Of a stretch of DNA of 64,000 nt, positions 34,499 through 44,989 are shown piece by piece. The position numbers and the translations under genes were made by a program. The notes beneath the pieces were generated by a model. It saw nothing but the letters and a program-made list of their open reading frames with translations, was not told the origin of the DNA and made no database searches. Every line of letters begins with the position of its first letter. Position 1 is the stretch's first letter. Origin of the DNA: CAZBME01 sp964645835 (GTDB taxonomy: Bacteria > Desulfobacterota > Syntrophia > Syntrophales > UBA8958); the NCBI GenBank assembly GCA_964645835.1, contig CAZYDG010000065.1:1-64000 (forward strand), written 5' to 3'.

Positions 34499-36040
34499 TC
34501 AAGATATTACCATAACCTCCGCAATGATTTTCAACAATTTCGCCGTTCGATAGGGTTTGACGAGGACATCATTGAATCCATAATCTACGTAATCCTGAAT
34601 CACCGGATGATCTGAATAGCCGCTTGTCACAACGGCCTTCAAATCGGGATCGACCTCTCGAAGCGTACTGAGTGTTTCCACTCCGCCCATGCCGCCTCGA
34701 ATGGTCAAATCCAGGATGACAACATCATACCGGCGCCCTTCGCCCCTTTGTTTAAAATAAATCGAAAGGGCCTCTTCTCCGTCTTTTGCTAAATCGACAT
34801 CATATCCTGCCCGCATCAGGGTCTTCCCGAGGAGTGTGCGCATCATCTCTTCATCGTCCATGACGAGAATCCTTCCTGATCTTTCAGAGACCTGCCGAAC
34901 AGCCTTTTCCTCTATGAGAGGGTTTATGGGCGCGGGAAGATAGATGTGGAAGGTCGTTCCCATACCGGGCTCGGTTTCAACGGACAGGACACCATTGTGT
35001 TTATCGATAATAGAGTGACATATGGTCAATCCCAGGCCCATTCCCTTGAGGTTTCCCCGTTCTTTAGTTGAAAAATATGGATCGAATATCTTCGGTAGAT
35101 CGTCGCTCCGGATGCCTTCTCCCTGGTCAGAAATGCTCACTTTGACATAGTTGCCGTCAGGCAGAAATGTTGGGCTGGACTGCCCCTGGAGTACAATATT
35201 TTGAGCCTCGACGGTAATAATGCCGCCTCTAGGCATGGCCTCCCGTGCATTCAGGACAAGATTGCGAATCACCTGACCAATTTGGCTTTCATCGCATTGT
35301 ATGGGCCATAGATCGGAAGCGATAGAGAAGACGGCCTTGATTGAGGCACCGTGAAGGGAAAAGGCTACATGTTCTTTTAGGATGGAGGCCAGAGAGATGA
35401 CTTTGGTTATGGGAGTCTCCCCTTTGGAAATTGTGATAAGCTGCCGGGTCAGGCTTTGGGCTGCCCAGGCAGCCTTTTCAGCTACGAAAAGGCATTCTGC
35501 AGCATCAGAGCCGACAGAAATATCGGCCAGGGCCAGTTCAATATTGCCTACAATAGCAGATAGAAGATTGTTGAAATCATGGGCGATTCCCCCTGCCAGG
35601 GTCCCGGCTGATTCCAGTTTCCCCAAGATCAATCTTTCCTTGTCGGCTTGCTTGCGGTCCATAATGTCACGGATGACCATGATAGTGTCCATTTGGCCGG
35701 TCTGATCGTTGTTCCAGTACTTTCCTGCCACCTCGACCCAACGGTATGGACCTTCGGCACAGGTCAGTCTGAATTCAGCCGATTCCGTTCGTCCCGATTC
35801 CGTTGCCGTGTCAAGGGTCTTTTTGGCCAAATGCCGGTCATCGGGGTGGACAAACTGTAATACCGCCTTACCCATCATCTCTTTCGGGTCATATCCAAAT
35901 AGGGGCAGGGCAGCTTCGGAAGCAAAAAGAATCATACCGTCTTTTTGGACATGGAGGATGAGGTCCTTTGTGTTTTCTACGAGGATCCGGTATTTGGCTT
36001 CGCTTTGCCGAAGGGATTCTTCTATTCTTTTTTGTTCCAT
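34499..36040 (-). CDS. Hybrid histidine kinase: PAS, HisKA, HATPase, receiver
   Basis: A 513-residue cytoplasmic kinase with no membrane span. PAS (about 15-130), HisKA with AGTLAGGIAHDFNNLLSAI, HATPase (NLVLNAREAM, DQGEGI, GMGLGLTICHS) and a receiver with the phospho-acceptor Asp in VVILDLTIRGGMGG and KPYR. It is clearly a paralogue of the C-terminal two thirds of the kinase encoded just upstream (36051-38366): both share the RGGMGG/RGHMGG loop and the KPYR ending. Ten bases separate them, so they are probably one transcript. Confidence 0.9.
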   Translation of the reverse strand: MEQKRIEESLRQSEAKYRILVENTKDLILHVQKDGMILFASEAALPLFGYDPKEMMGKAVLQFVHPDDRHLAKKTLDTATESGRTESAEFRLTCAEGPYRWVEVAGKYWNNDQTGQMDTIMVIRDIMDRKQADKERLILGKLESAGTLAGGIAHDFNNLLSAIVGNIELALADISVGSDAAECLFVAEKAAWAAQSLTRQLITISKGETPITKVISLASILKEHVAFSLHGASIKAVFSIASDLWPIQCDESQIGQVIRNLVLNAREAMPRGGIITVEAQNIVLQGQSSPTFLPDGNYVKVSISDQGEGIRSDDLPKIFDPYFSTKERGNLKGMGLGLTICHSIIDKHNGVLSVETEPGMGTTFHIYLPAPINPLIEEKAVRQVSERSGRILVMDDEEMMRTLLGKTLMRAGYDVDLAKDGEEALSIYFKQRGEGRRYDVVILDLTIRGGMGGVETLSTLREVDPDLKAVVTSGYSDHPVIQDYVDYGFNDVLVKPYRTAKLLKIIAEVMVIS

Positions 36041-36050
36041 CTTCTAATCA

Positions 36051-38366
36051 TTAATTGCTTTTTAAAACCCTGGTCAGGGTTTCGCGAAGTTCATTTATGC
36101 GGTAGGGCTTCACCAGAGCTCCCTTGAATCCGAAATCCCCATAATTTCTAATAACGGTATCATCTTCATAACCGCTTGTTATGATGGCCTTGACTTCGGA
36201 GTTTACAGCCCGCATGGCCAGCAGGGTATCCCGGCCCCCCATGTGGCCGCGGATAGTCAGATTGAGGATGACGGCGGCAAAAGCATGTCCGGCAGCTAGT
36301 CCTTCCTTATAGAGTTCCAGTGCCGTTTCGCCATCTTTGCTCAGTTCTACATTATAGCCGGATAGGCGCAATGCCGTTCCAAAGAGATTTCGGGTGATTT
36401 CATCATTGTCCATCACCAGTATCCTCTCCACGCCTTGTGTGAGTTTCGTGGCAATCCGTTCCTCCTGGATGGTAAGGCGGGAGGCAGGTAGAACGATCAG
36501 AAAGGTTGCCCCATTGTCCGGTTTCTGGACGATGCTGATCGAGCCGCCGTGTTTACGGATGATGGCTTCACAGATTGTAAGCCCCAACCCCATCCCTTTC
36601 TGTGTTCCCCGCTGCTTGGTCGAAAAATAAGGATCAAATATTTTGCTCAGGATGTCCTTAGGGATCCCCGGACCTTCATCGGAAATACTGATTTTCACGT
36701 AATCCCCTTTCGGCAATGCGATTACTGTATCGTCCTGAATGGTTAAATTTTCCGCCGTTATAGATACAAGGCCTCCATCAGGCATGGCCTCCCTGGCATT
36801 GAGAATGATGTTGCGAATGATCTGGATGAGTTGGCTTTCATCTGCTATGGGATACCACAAACCGTCGATAAAAGAGAATGAGCTGCTGCATGAGGATCCT
36901 TGGAGGGCAATGGGGACTTGATCCTTCAGGATATCGGGCAGGCAAACCGGCCGTTTTACCGGTGTTCCCCCTTTTGCAAATGTAATAAGCTGCTGGGTGA
37001 GTCTGCGTGCTGCCCAAGCCATCTGCTCCGCAGCTTCCAAGTGGGCTGTGATCTCCTTGCCGGATGGGACGTATGATTTTGCCATTTCGATATTTCCGAC
37101 CATCGTTGCCAGGAGATTATTGAAGTCATGTGCGATTCCTCCTGCCAGGATGCCCGTTGTTTCCAGTTTGCTCAGCTTAAGCCGTTCTTCTTCTATCTGT
37201 CTGCGTTCACCTATATCCTGTACGACGCCTTCATGAATCACGCCATCCTTGGTCAGAACCCGTCGTACATTAATGGAAACCCATATTAAATCACCATTTT
37301 TTCGACGTGCTTGTGTTTCATAACCTTCGACGACGTCTCGTTCTTTCAGGATGGCCATCAGCCTGGGGCGATCGCCCGGATCGGTAAAAACCTGGAGGCC
37401 GATATCGTAGACGGTGATTTTCATGTCATCCGGTGATTCATACCCTAATATCCTGGCACAGGCCGGGTTGGCGGCAATGAACGTACCGTTAGCCGTGGTT
37501 CGGTAGATGCCCAGAACGGAGTTTTCAAAGATGCCTCGATATTGTCTTTCACTTTCCCGAAGTTCCTGGGTCCGCTTTTCCAGTAGCGCTTCAACTTGAA
37601 TGAGTGATTGTTCGCGGCGGACGTGGTTGCATATGGTAATGAGGTATTCTGGATCAAGTGGTTTGCGGACGTATGCCCGGGCACCCAGTTTTGTTGCTTT
37701 CAGGGGCAGATTAGGGTCAAGATCGTCTGTCATGACGACGACCGTGGGATGAGGTTCAAGGGCGTTAATTTTACCCAAGAGATCATGGCCTTCTATATCC
37801 GGCATATGATAATTGACGATCATGATTTCAGGGCAATCGTCCTGGATGATGCGCAAGGCGGACTGGCCGGTTTCTACCGATTCGGCATGGTAGCCGTATT
37901 TTCTGAAAACAGCAACAAGATTGCAGGCCAGGCTTTTATCATCTTCGGCGATGACAACTCTGGAGATTGCCTGCGGGATATGGCCGCTAAGCAGGTCTTT
38001 GACGCATAAAAGAAATCGGCTCCCATGAACCGGGGCCGACATAAAGGCATTGGCTCCCAGATTCCGGGTGATCCGATCGGCCTCCTCGCCGGCGAACGTT
38101 GCCGATACGACCATGATGGGAACATGATTGAAGGAAGGATATAACGGCGAACGCAACAGGCGGCAGAAGCTCCACCCGTCCATGCCTGGCATGTAGATGT
38201 CCGTGATGATCAGATCGGGAGCCTTGCTGCTCATTGCCAGGATCGCCATCTCTGCATCGGAGAAGGAGCGTGCAGAGTAGCCCGCCTTTTCCAGCAGACC
38301 TCTCAAGATAGTGATTTGTGTCGGATCGTCGTTGATGACGACAATATCGATGCCCGGTGCTTCCAT
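36051..38366 (-). CDS. Hybrid histidine kinase with three receivers: REC, REC, PAS, HisKA, HATPase, REC
   Basis: A 771-residue cytoplasmic protein. The first receiver (about 6-125) has an intact acceptor (LIITDIYMPGMDG). In the second (about 137-255) the acceptor position is Asn (IMIVNYHMPDIEG), and in the C-terminal receiver (about 655-770) it is also Asn (AVILNLTIRGHMGG), with one acidic-pocket residue changed (VMDNDEI). PAS, HisKA (AGGIAHDFNNLLATM) and HATPase (NIILNAREAM, GMGLGLTICEA) look functional. The Asn changes are direct codon readings (AAT). Two receivers therefore cannot accept phosphate in the usual way and may be structural or locked. Confidence 0.9.
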   Translation of the reverse strand: MEAPGIDIVVINDDPTQITILRGLLEKAGYSARSFSDAEMAILAMSSKAPDLIITDIYMPGMDGWSFCRLLRSPLYPSFNHVPIMVVSATFAGEEADRITRNLGANAFMSAPVHGSRFLLCVKDLLSGHIPQAISRVVIAEDDKSLACNLVAVFRKYGYHAESVETGQSALRIIQDDCPEIMIVNYHMPDIEGHDLLGKINALEPHPTVVVMTDDLDPNLPLKATKLGARAYVRKPLDPEYLITICNHVRREQSLIQVEALLEKRTQELRESERQYRGIFENSVLGIYRTTANGTFIAANPACARILGYESPDDMKITVYDIGLQVFTDPGDRPRLMAILKERDVVEGYETQARRKNGDLIWVSINVRRVLTKDGVIHEGVVQDIGERRQIEEERLKLSKLETTGILAGGIAHDFNNLLATMVGNIEMAKSYVPSGKEITAHLEAAEQMAWAARRLTQQLITFAKGGTPVKRPVCLPDILKDQVPIALQGSSCSSSFSFIDGLWYPIADESQLIQIIRNIILNAREAMPDGGLVSITAENLTIQDDTVIALPKGDYVKISISDEGPGIPKDILSKIFDPYFSTKQRGTQKGMGLGLTICEAIIRKHGGSISIVQKPDNGATFLIVLPASRLTIQEERIATKLTQGVERILVMDNDEITRNLFGTALRLSGYNVELSKDGETALELYKEGLAAGHAFAAVILNLTIRGHMGGRDTLLAMRAVNSEVKAIITSGYEDDTVIRNYGDFGFKGALVKPYRINELRETLTRVLKSN

Positions 38367-38383
38367 GACTTGCTAGACCATTT

Positions 38384-38779
38384 TCATGGCACCAGACCGA
38401 GCAAGCGGACTTGGCCAAGCAGATTTGCTTTACTGATGGGCTTTACGATATATGAATCGCACAGGGATTTGAAAGCCCCGACAACATTCCGTGGGTCATC
38501 CAGGGATGTCGTTATAATCACTTTAACCCCCTCACTTGATGAAAGGCCTATAGATTCTTCATAGGTTCTGATTTCCCGGAGAGCTTCGTGTCCATTCATG
38601 ATGGGCATCATGATGTCCAGGCAAATTAGGTCATAGGGCCTGCCTTCCTCCCGGGCTGTGCGAAAAGCGGCTACAGCTTCCATACCATTCACAGCGATAT
38701 GGCATTCACCGTAGGCGGTGAGGAGCTTTTGAAGCAGCAGACGGCTTGTGAAATCATCTTCGACGATCAATGTTTTCAT
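38384..38779 (-). CDS. Single-domain response regulator
   Basis: A 131-residue stand-alone receiver. Acidic pair VEDD, acceptor Asp in LICLDIMMPIMNG, Thr in IITTS and Lys in IVKPIS are all present, so it should be phosphorylated. No output domain is attached; the pattern resembles CheY-like regulators such as those ending in PxxKxxLxxxV. It lies between two hybrid kinases with gaps of 5 and 17 bp, so it likely receives phosphate from one of them, perhaps through the Hpt domain of the kinase upstream. Confidence 0.9.
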   Translation of the reverse strand: MKTLIVEDDFTSRLLLQKLLTAYGECHIAVNGMEAVAAFRTAREEGRPYDLICLDIMMPIMNGHEALREIRTYEESIGLSSSEGVKVIITTSLDDPRNVVGAFKSLCDSYIVKPISKANLLGQVRLLGLVP

Positions 38780-38784
38780 ATGTG

Positions 38785-40956
38785 TTATCCTCCTATGTCA
38801 AATTTTGCCTCTGTCATCCAGCCCATGCGTTTGATGATCAAATCAAAAGATGCCAGATGCTCCTCTAATAGGGGCAGCATTGTGGCAATCTCATCCAGAT
38901 TTCCTTTTTCACCGGCCTTTTCTGCCTGTAGTGCCATTTCACGTATTGATTCCGCTCCGGCGCCGGCGGCCGCTCCTTTGATAGTGTGGGCTTGCCGGGT
39001 CGCCCCGGCGATGTTTCTATCATGCAAATGTTGTTCAAGGATTTTCATTTGCTTTGGCATGTCCTGCAGAAAGCCGGTGATGATAGTATGGATTAAGCGT
39101 CTGTCATCCATAAGCCGTTCCATAATGCCTGCTTCGTTGAACACAACGGGTTCTTCGAGAGGAATCTCATAATTGTCCTTCGGGATATGGTTTGCATAAT
39201 TTCCTTTATCTTCTGTGAGTCCGTAATCAAGCCACCGTGAGAGGAGTTCCTCAAGGGCTTTTAATGGAAAAGGCTTGGACAGATAATCGTTCATGCCCGC
39301 TTCAATGCACTTCTGTCTGTCACTTGTGAGTGCATTGGCCGTCATAGCAATGATAATCACCCGGGGGTTCAAGGTTCCCGTCTCCGGCAGGCGGATAAGG
39401 CGCGTTGCATGGTAGCCGTCCATTACGGGCATATGGCAATCCATGAGCACCAGATCATACTGAACAGTCTTCAAGGCTTGAATAGCTTTGGCGCCATTGG
39501 CCACCGTATCGGACTCAAGTCCGAGCATGCTCAGAATGGCTTGGACCAAGACTTGGTTGGTGAGGTTGTCTTCAGCAACAAGGATCCTTTTCTTCTGTTC
39601 GCATTCGCTGGGAACGATCAGGTCACGTGTATGATCTTTTTCGTGGTGAAGGATCGTTTCTGATTGCTTTTCGAAGATCGCCGTAAACCAGAAGATCGAT
39701 CCCTTTCCTTCCACACTTTCGACGCCGATCTTTCCCCTCATCAGGTCTGCCAGTTGGCGGGATATGACAAGGCCGAGGCCCGATCCACCATATTTGCGGG
39801 TAACGGATCCGTCAGCCTGCATAAAGGGGGAAAAAAGCCTGGATATCAGTTTGTCCGGTATTCCAATGCCTGTATCTGAAATGCTGAAACGTACCGTAAT
39901 CTGATCCTCTTCCTCACACTCTTTATCGACTCTGACGGTAATTTCGCCTTTTTCCGTAAACTTCACGGCATTCCCCGCAAGATTGACCAGGATTTGACGA
40001 AGGCGGTTAGGATCACCGCAGAGACAGCGTGGAATGTCGCCGTCTATATGACAGGTTAACTCCAATCCTTTCTTATGCGCCTCGATAGCCAGCATCTGCG
40101 CCACGTCTTCCACGATGGTCCGCAGGTCGAAGTCGATGGTTTCAAGTTCCAGTTTGCCGGCCTCGATTTTTGAAAAGTCCAGAATATTGTTTATAAGGGT
40201 CAATAGGGTATCTCCGCTCTTGCGGACTATATTGGAAAGCTGCCGTTGTTCCTCTGTCAGGTTTGTATCCAGAAGCAGTTCAGTTATGCCGATGATGCCG
40301 TTCATCGGTGTCCGGATTTCATGACTCATGTTGGCAAGAAACTCGCTTTTAGCTTTATTGGCCTGTTCGGCCAACAAGGCAAACTCGTTTGCGCGGGTGA
40401 CGGCGATTTCGAGACTACGGTTTGCCTCTTCGATTTTTCGCTTGCTTTGGATCAGTTCGTCCTCTATCCGTCTTCGGGTGGTGATATCGACTGCGGCATT
40501 CAACAGACACGGCCTATTGTCCAGGATGATGACGGTGCTGTTGACCAGACAGTTTCTTAACTGCCCGCCTTTTGTCGTAGCGGAAATTTCGAGATTGGTT
40601 ATGCGTCCTTTCTCTTGCAGTTCACAGGCTACGCGTCGGCGGTCATCCGGCGACAGCCAGCCGAGAGCAACCGTTGTATGCCCGACCACTTCATCGCGGC
40701 TGAAGCCGCTGATGTCAACAAACTTGTCGTTGATATCCAGAACTGTTCCGCTTTCCAGATCCGTCATGATCATCATGAGGGGCGCATTTTCAAAGACCCT
40801 GCGGAATTTGCCTTCGTTTTCCCGAAGCGCCGTCTCGGCCAATTTCCGTTCCCTAGTCTTTCGACGGAGCAAAACGAAGGTCATAGGGAGACAAAGGGCC
40901 ACCGAAATGATCCCGGCTGTAAACATCAAGGAACGTATATTGATAAAATCATTCAT
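38785..40956 (-). CDS. Hybrid histidine kinase with Hpt: TM, PAS, HisKA, HATPase, receiver, Hpt
   Basis: A BarA-type kinase of about 723 residues. One N-terminal membrane segment (about 8-32), PAS (about 48-165), coiled coil, HisKA with the His in FLANMSHEIRTPMNG, HATPase (NLAGNAVKFT, DTGIGIP, GSGLGLVIS), a receiver (LVLMDCHMPVMDG) and a C-terminal Hpt domain with the phosphorylatable His in QAHTIKGAAAGAGAES. Together these make a complete phosphorelay in one protein. ATG at 40956 is chosen; a TTG four codons upstream is possible. The next gene is a lone receiver, a natural target for the Hpt. Confidence 0.9.
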   Translation of the reverse strand: MNDFINIRSLMFTAGIISVALCLPMTFVLLRRKTRERKLAETALRENEGKFRRVFENAPLMMIMTDLESGTVLDINDKFVDISGFSRDEVVGHTTVALGWLSPDDRRRVACELQEKGRITNLEISATTKGGQLRNCLVNSTVIILDNRPCLLNAAVDITTRRRIEDELIQSKRKIEEANRSLEIAVTRANEFALLAEQANKAKSEFLANMSHEIRTPMNGIIGITELLLDTNLTEEQRQLSNIVRKSGDTLLTLINNILDFSKIEAGKLELETIDFDLRTIVEDVAQMLAIEAHKKGLELTCHIDGDIPRCLCGDPNRLRQILVNLAGNAVKFTEKGEITVRVDKECEEEDQITVRFSISDTGIGIPDKLISRLFSPFMQADGSVTRKYGGSGLGLVISRQLADLMRGKIGVESVEGKGSIFWFTAIFEKQSETILHHEKDHTRDLIVPSECEQKKRILVAEDNLTNQVLVQAILSMLGLESDTVANGAKAIQALKTVQYDLVLMDCHMPVMDGYHATRLIRLPETGTLNPRVIIIAMTANALTSDRQKCIEAGMNDYLSKPFPLKALEELLSRWLDYGLTEDKGNYANHIPKDNYEIPLEEPVVFNEAGIMERLMDDRRLIHTIITGFLQDMPKQMKILEQHLHDRNIAGATRQAHTIKGAAAGAGAESIREMALQAEKAGEKGNLDEIATMLPLLEEHLASFDLIIKRMGWMTEAKFDIGG

Positions 40957-40971
40957 TTCCGTCTTCAATCC

Positions 40972-42917
40972 TCATGAGTCTAGTACTTGCCGGACCTTCA
41001 TAGCCAGGGCATTAATTGAAAACGGTTTTGGGATAAAGGCGACATCTTCATCCAAAATGCCTCGGTGAGCGATGACGTCGTCTGAATAGCCTGACATGTA
41101 CAAGACTTTCAAGCCCGGTCGGATGGTCGCCAGGTGTTCATAAAGTTCCTTGCCATTCATACCCGGCATGACCACGTCGGTGAGTAATAGATGGATGGGG
41201 CTATCGTAACGTATTACGGTTTCCACGGACTGTTCTCCGTTGTTTGCCGTTATGACCAGGTAGTGGTGCCGTTCAAGGACCTGCCGGGCCATCTTACGCA
41301 CCGCCTCGTCATCCTCGACCAGGAGAATCGTTTCCGTTCCCCCCACACGCCGACCTGATGCGCCGGTGTCTTTTTCATCCATAGCCCTTTTATCATCCAC
41401 GCGGGGGAGATAAATCGTGAAGGTACTGCCGACGGAAGGTTCTGAACTTACCCGGACGCTTCCCCCGTGCTGCTTTACAATGCCATAAACGGTAGAAAGT
41501 CCTAATCCTGTTCCTTTGCCCTGTTCCTTGGTTGTAAAAAAAGGTTCAAAGAGAAGATCAAGGGTCTGTTTATCCATACCGTGTCCCGTATCACTTACGG
41601 ATAAGGCAATATAAGAGCCGGGCGCCAGGTCGATGCTGTCCATGGAGTGGTATTCTCCAACAGTGAGTTCGGTCATTTCCAGCGTAAGAACGCCTCCTTC
41701 GGGCATAGCATCCTGGGCATTGACGGCCAGATTCATCAGGACTTGTTCGATTTGTCCGGCATCGGCGAGGACCATTTCCAGTTTGTCCGGAAAATGAATG
41801 ACAATCTTGATATCCTCACGAATCGTATGTCGCAGGAGGGGTTCGAAGCCCATCACGACTTCCCTCAGATCAATAGGACTCAGAGCGAGAATCTGTTTTC
41901 GGCTGAAAGCCAAAAGTTGGCGGATCATGTTTTTTGCCCGTTCGGCCGCCTTCAGAATCTGAGAAAGCTTCTTGTGGCGTGGTTCTCCGGGCGTAAGGCC
42001 CATCATCAGAAGATCCGTGTATCCCAGAATCGGGGTGAGCAGATTATTGAAGTCATGGGCTATGCCGCCTGCCAGACGGCCGACGGACTCCATCTTCTGG
42101 GCCTGATGTAGTTTAGCCTCCAGATTTACCCGATCTTCTTCCGCCTTGATGCGTTCCGTAATATCGCGGGCTACCGTGTAAATTTGATTTCCTACAGGCT
42201 GGGACCGCCAGTCGATCCAGCGGTACGAGCCGTCCTTGCGACGGAAACGGTTAAGAAAACTGATTGTTTCTGACTGTTCAGTCATGGCTGCCATAATGGC
42301 TTCCATCTCTTTTGTATCCTCGGGATGAACAAAATCCAAAATCCTCTTCGATATCAATTCCTCCTGCGTATAGCCCATCATCTCCCATTCGCGGTTCAAT
42401 ATTCGAAAATGGCCTTCCCGGTCGGTGATGCAAAGCAGATCCAGGGCAAGGGTAAAGAAATTTTCCAGCTCCTCAACCTTTTGCCGCAAGTTCTCGTCAG
42501 CCTCTTTCTTTTCCCGGCGAAGCCTGAAAGCGCCCATTTCTCGTTCTATAGCTGGGATCAATCGAGCCCGCTTATCCTTCATGATATAGTCATGAGCGCC
42601 GCGAACCATTGCCTCGATGGCTAATTCTTCAGTGATTGCACCGGACAGGAGAATAAACGGGATATCAAGTCCGGATGATTGATAAATGGCAAGGGATTCC
42701 AGGCCATTGAGATTCGGCAGAGCAAAATCTGAAATTACGATGTCCCAAGACCCGTCGAGGAGACATTTACGAAATCATGGGCTGATTCGACCCGCTTCAC
42801 GAATGGATCATATCCGCCTCGCTTCAAATCGATAACCAGCAATTCGGTGTCATCTTCCGAATCCTCGACGAGCAATATGCTTAGCGGGATGGACATCTTG
42901 CTTGTCCTCACTGACAT
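40972..42917 (-). pseudogene. Hybrid kinase REC-PAS-HisKA-HATPase-REC, frameshifted in the first receiver
   Basis: The start lies at 42917 or 42896 (MSIPLSILLVEDSEDD). After about 45 codons the frame is lost at an A run at 42764-42770 (GTAAATG on the minus strand). In the next frame the receiver continues perfectly: LLDGSWDIVISDFALPNLNG and so on to the kinase part (from MVRGAHDYIMKD). Adding one A restores a 648-codon gene. The rest is intact: PAS, HisKA (AGGIAHDFNNLLTPI), HATPase (GTGLGLSTVYG) and a receiver (LLLTDVVMPGMNG). A product from the inner ATG at 42609 would be a PAS kinase without the first receiver. It overlaps the cheB end by ten bases. Confidence 0.85.
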
Positions 42918-43978
42918 TGTCTTAAAACGGCGGCCGAGATCTGCTCCAAGGGTATAACCTTGTCTGCAGCGCCTCTCTTGATTGCCTCTTGGGGCATGCC
43001 GAATACGACACAAGTTGCCTCATCCTGGGCGATGGTAGTTGCCCCGGCCTCTTTCATCTCAAGCAGACCATTGGCGCCGTCATCTCCCATGCCGGTCATG
43101 ATGACCCCCACGGCGTTTTTGCCCGCGTATCGGGCTGTGGAACGAAAGAGGACATCAACGGATGGTCGATGGCGAGACACAAGGGGCCCTTGACGAACCT
43201 CCACGTAATAACGGGCGCCGCTGCGCTTCAGTAAGGTATGGTAATTACCCGGCGCGATCAATGCCCGGCCGCGGATGACTGTGTCGTTGTTTTCCGCTTC
43301 CTTCACGGAGATGCGGCATATCTCGTCCAGGCGTTTGGCAAAGGAAGCCGTAAAGTGTTCAGGCATGTGCTGGACGATGACAATGCCCGGAGAATCTTCC
43401 GGCAACCCTTCGAGAAAGATGCGCAAGGCCTCCGTGCCGCCCGTTGACGCTCCTACGGCAACGACCTTTTCCGTCGTCGCCATCATAGCATTAGGGGCCG
43501 ATCGTCCGAGGACAGCATCGGCGCTGAGTTTTGGTAAAATATCCCGGATTCGTGCAATTGACCGTGGTCGTGAAATGGCCGCTGCCTTCACGGCATCGCA
43601 GATACGTATCCGCGATTCATCAAGGAACTGCTTTGTTCCCAGGCGCGGCTTTTGAATGATATCAATGGCGCCGTATTCCAAGGCCTTGAGGGCAGTTTCG
43701 GACCCTTTTTCGGCAAGACTGGAGCAGATAACCACTGGAATGGGCCGTTGAGTCATGATTTTCTGGAGAAATGTGATACCATCCATCTTCGGCATTTCCA
43801 CATCCAATGTAATGACATCGGGAATCTCATCACGGATCCGTGAGGCAGCAATGATCGGGTCTGCGGCGGTCGCCATGACTTCCAGATTGGGATCGGAGGA
43901 GATGATCTCGCTCAGGGTTTGCCGGACCAGCGACGAATCGTCGACGATCAAAACTCGAATTCGTTTTTGATTTTTCAT
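42908..43978 (-). CDS. cheB: Chemotaxis methylesterase CheB
   Basis: Removes methyl groups from receptor glutamates and deamidates glutamines. With the start at 43978 it has 356 residues: receiver with D59 (VITLDVEMPKMDG), linker, and methylesterase domain with catalytic Ser in GASTGGTEAL, His in VQHMPEHFTASFA and Asp in MTGMGDDGANGL. The ATG overlaps the cheR stop (TTATGA), so cheR-cheB are coupled. A 59-codon upstream extension is antisense-like and inside cheR, so it is rejected. Confidence 0.95.
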   Translation of the reverse strand: MKNQKRIRVLIVDDSSLVRQTLSEIISSDPNLEVMATAADPIIAASRIRDEIPDVITLDVEMPKMDGITFLQKIMTQRPIPVVICSSLAEKGSETALKALEYGAIDIIQKPRLGTKQFLDESRIRICDAVKAAAISRPRSIARIRDILPKLSADAVLGRSAPNAMMATTEKVVAVGASTGGTEALRIFLEGLPEDSPGIVIVQHMPEHFTASFAKRLDEICRISVKEAENNDTVIRGRALIAPGNYHTLLKRSGARYYVEVRQGPLVSRHRPSVDVLFRSTARYAGKNAVGVIMTGMGDDGANGLLEMKEAGATTIAQDEATCVVFGMPQEAIKRGAADKVIPLEQISAAVLRQCQ

Positions 43979-44868
43979 AAGATGTCGACCTTCCTGTAAA
44001 TCGTCGGCGCCACATACTGTAAAGGTACCTTGGGGTTGTTCAAAATCTCCGCATGGCCCATGAACAGGTGGCCTCCCGGTGCCAGATGGTTGTAAAACTG
44101 GCCGATCAATCTTTCCTGCGTAGGGACATCGAAATAGATGAGGACGTTTCGGCAAAAGATGGCGTCCAGACCTTCCGGAACAGGATAGGATGACGCAGCC
44201 AGATTGAGTTTATGAAAGGTGATCTTCTCACGGATTTCGGGGACCATCCGGACAACCCGTCGCTCCGGATCCTTGCTCCTCAAGAGATATTTCCTCCGCA
44301 GGGGTATAGGGATGGGTTCGATTTTTTCTGAACTGTAGACAGCGGTTCTCGCCTCATCCAAGACCTGTTTTGAGATATCCGTGGCTAGAATGGAAAAATC
44401 GAAACCCGGTGACCGGCTTGCATATTCGGAAAGAACGATAGCCATTGTATAGGGTTCTTCACCTGTCGAACAGGCAGCGCTCCAGATTTGGAATTTTCCC
44501 GGAAGTGTTCCACCGTTTTTGTACTCCAGTTCCGGAAGAACTTTTCCTGTGAGATAGGTGAAATGGGCGGGTTCACGAAAAAAGTCCGTTTTGTGGGTTG
44601 TGACGACGTCCAGCAAACAGGCCAGCTCCTCTTCCATGCCTTTGTCGGTGAACAGATAATCACAATAATGGCTAAAAGAAGATATCTTCATACGTTTCAT
44701 GCGCTTATGCAACCTGCCTTCCAGAGGGGATTTCTTGGTGGGCGGCATGTGAATCCCGTACTGTGAATGCAGAAAAGCCGTCAGCCGTGTAAAATCACTA
44801 TCTGAAAGATGTTGACCGGTGCTGTACTCATCCTGAAATTGACTAGTTTTAATATCAACATGCAACAT
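43975..44868 (-). CDS. cheR: Chemotaxis protein methyltransferase CheR
   Basis: Methylates receptor glutamates using S-adenosylmethionine. 297 residues with the N-terminal helical domain (FTRLTAFLHSQYGIHM, RLHKRMKRMKISSFSHYCDYL) and the methyltransferase domain (THKTDFFREPAHF, WSAACSTGEEPYTMAIVL, ILATDISKQVLDEA, IFCRNVLIYFD, GGHLFMGHAEIL). It is full length. It is coupled with cheB and lies 120 bp downstream of cheW. Confidence 0.95.
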   Translation of the reverse strand: MLHVDIKTSQFQDEYSTGQHLSDSDFTRLTAFLHSQYGIHMPPTKKSPLEGRLHKRMKRMKISSFSHYCDYLFTDKGMEEELACLLDVVTTHKTDFFREPAHFTYLTGKVLPELEYKNGGTLPGKFQIWSAACSTGEEPYTMAIVLSEYASRSPGFDFSILATDISKQVLDEARTAVYSSEKIEPIPIPLRRKYLLRSKDPERRVVRMVPEIREKITFHKLNLAASSYPVPEGLDAIFCRNVLIYFDVPTQERLIGQFYNHLAPGGHLFMGHAEILNNPKVPLQYVAPTIYRKVDIL

Positions 44869-44989
44869 AAGAAGGTCTCTTTATCATGGAATCGACATAT
44901 TCATGGGCCCAATGGCCGGTATCCACTCTGCTTATGACGAGCCAATTATTGCAGAGCTTTAATGTATTCATCCTGTAGTCTGCTCGTAC

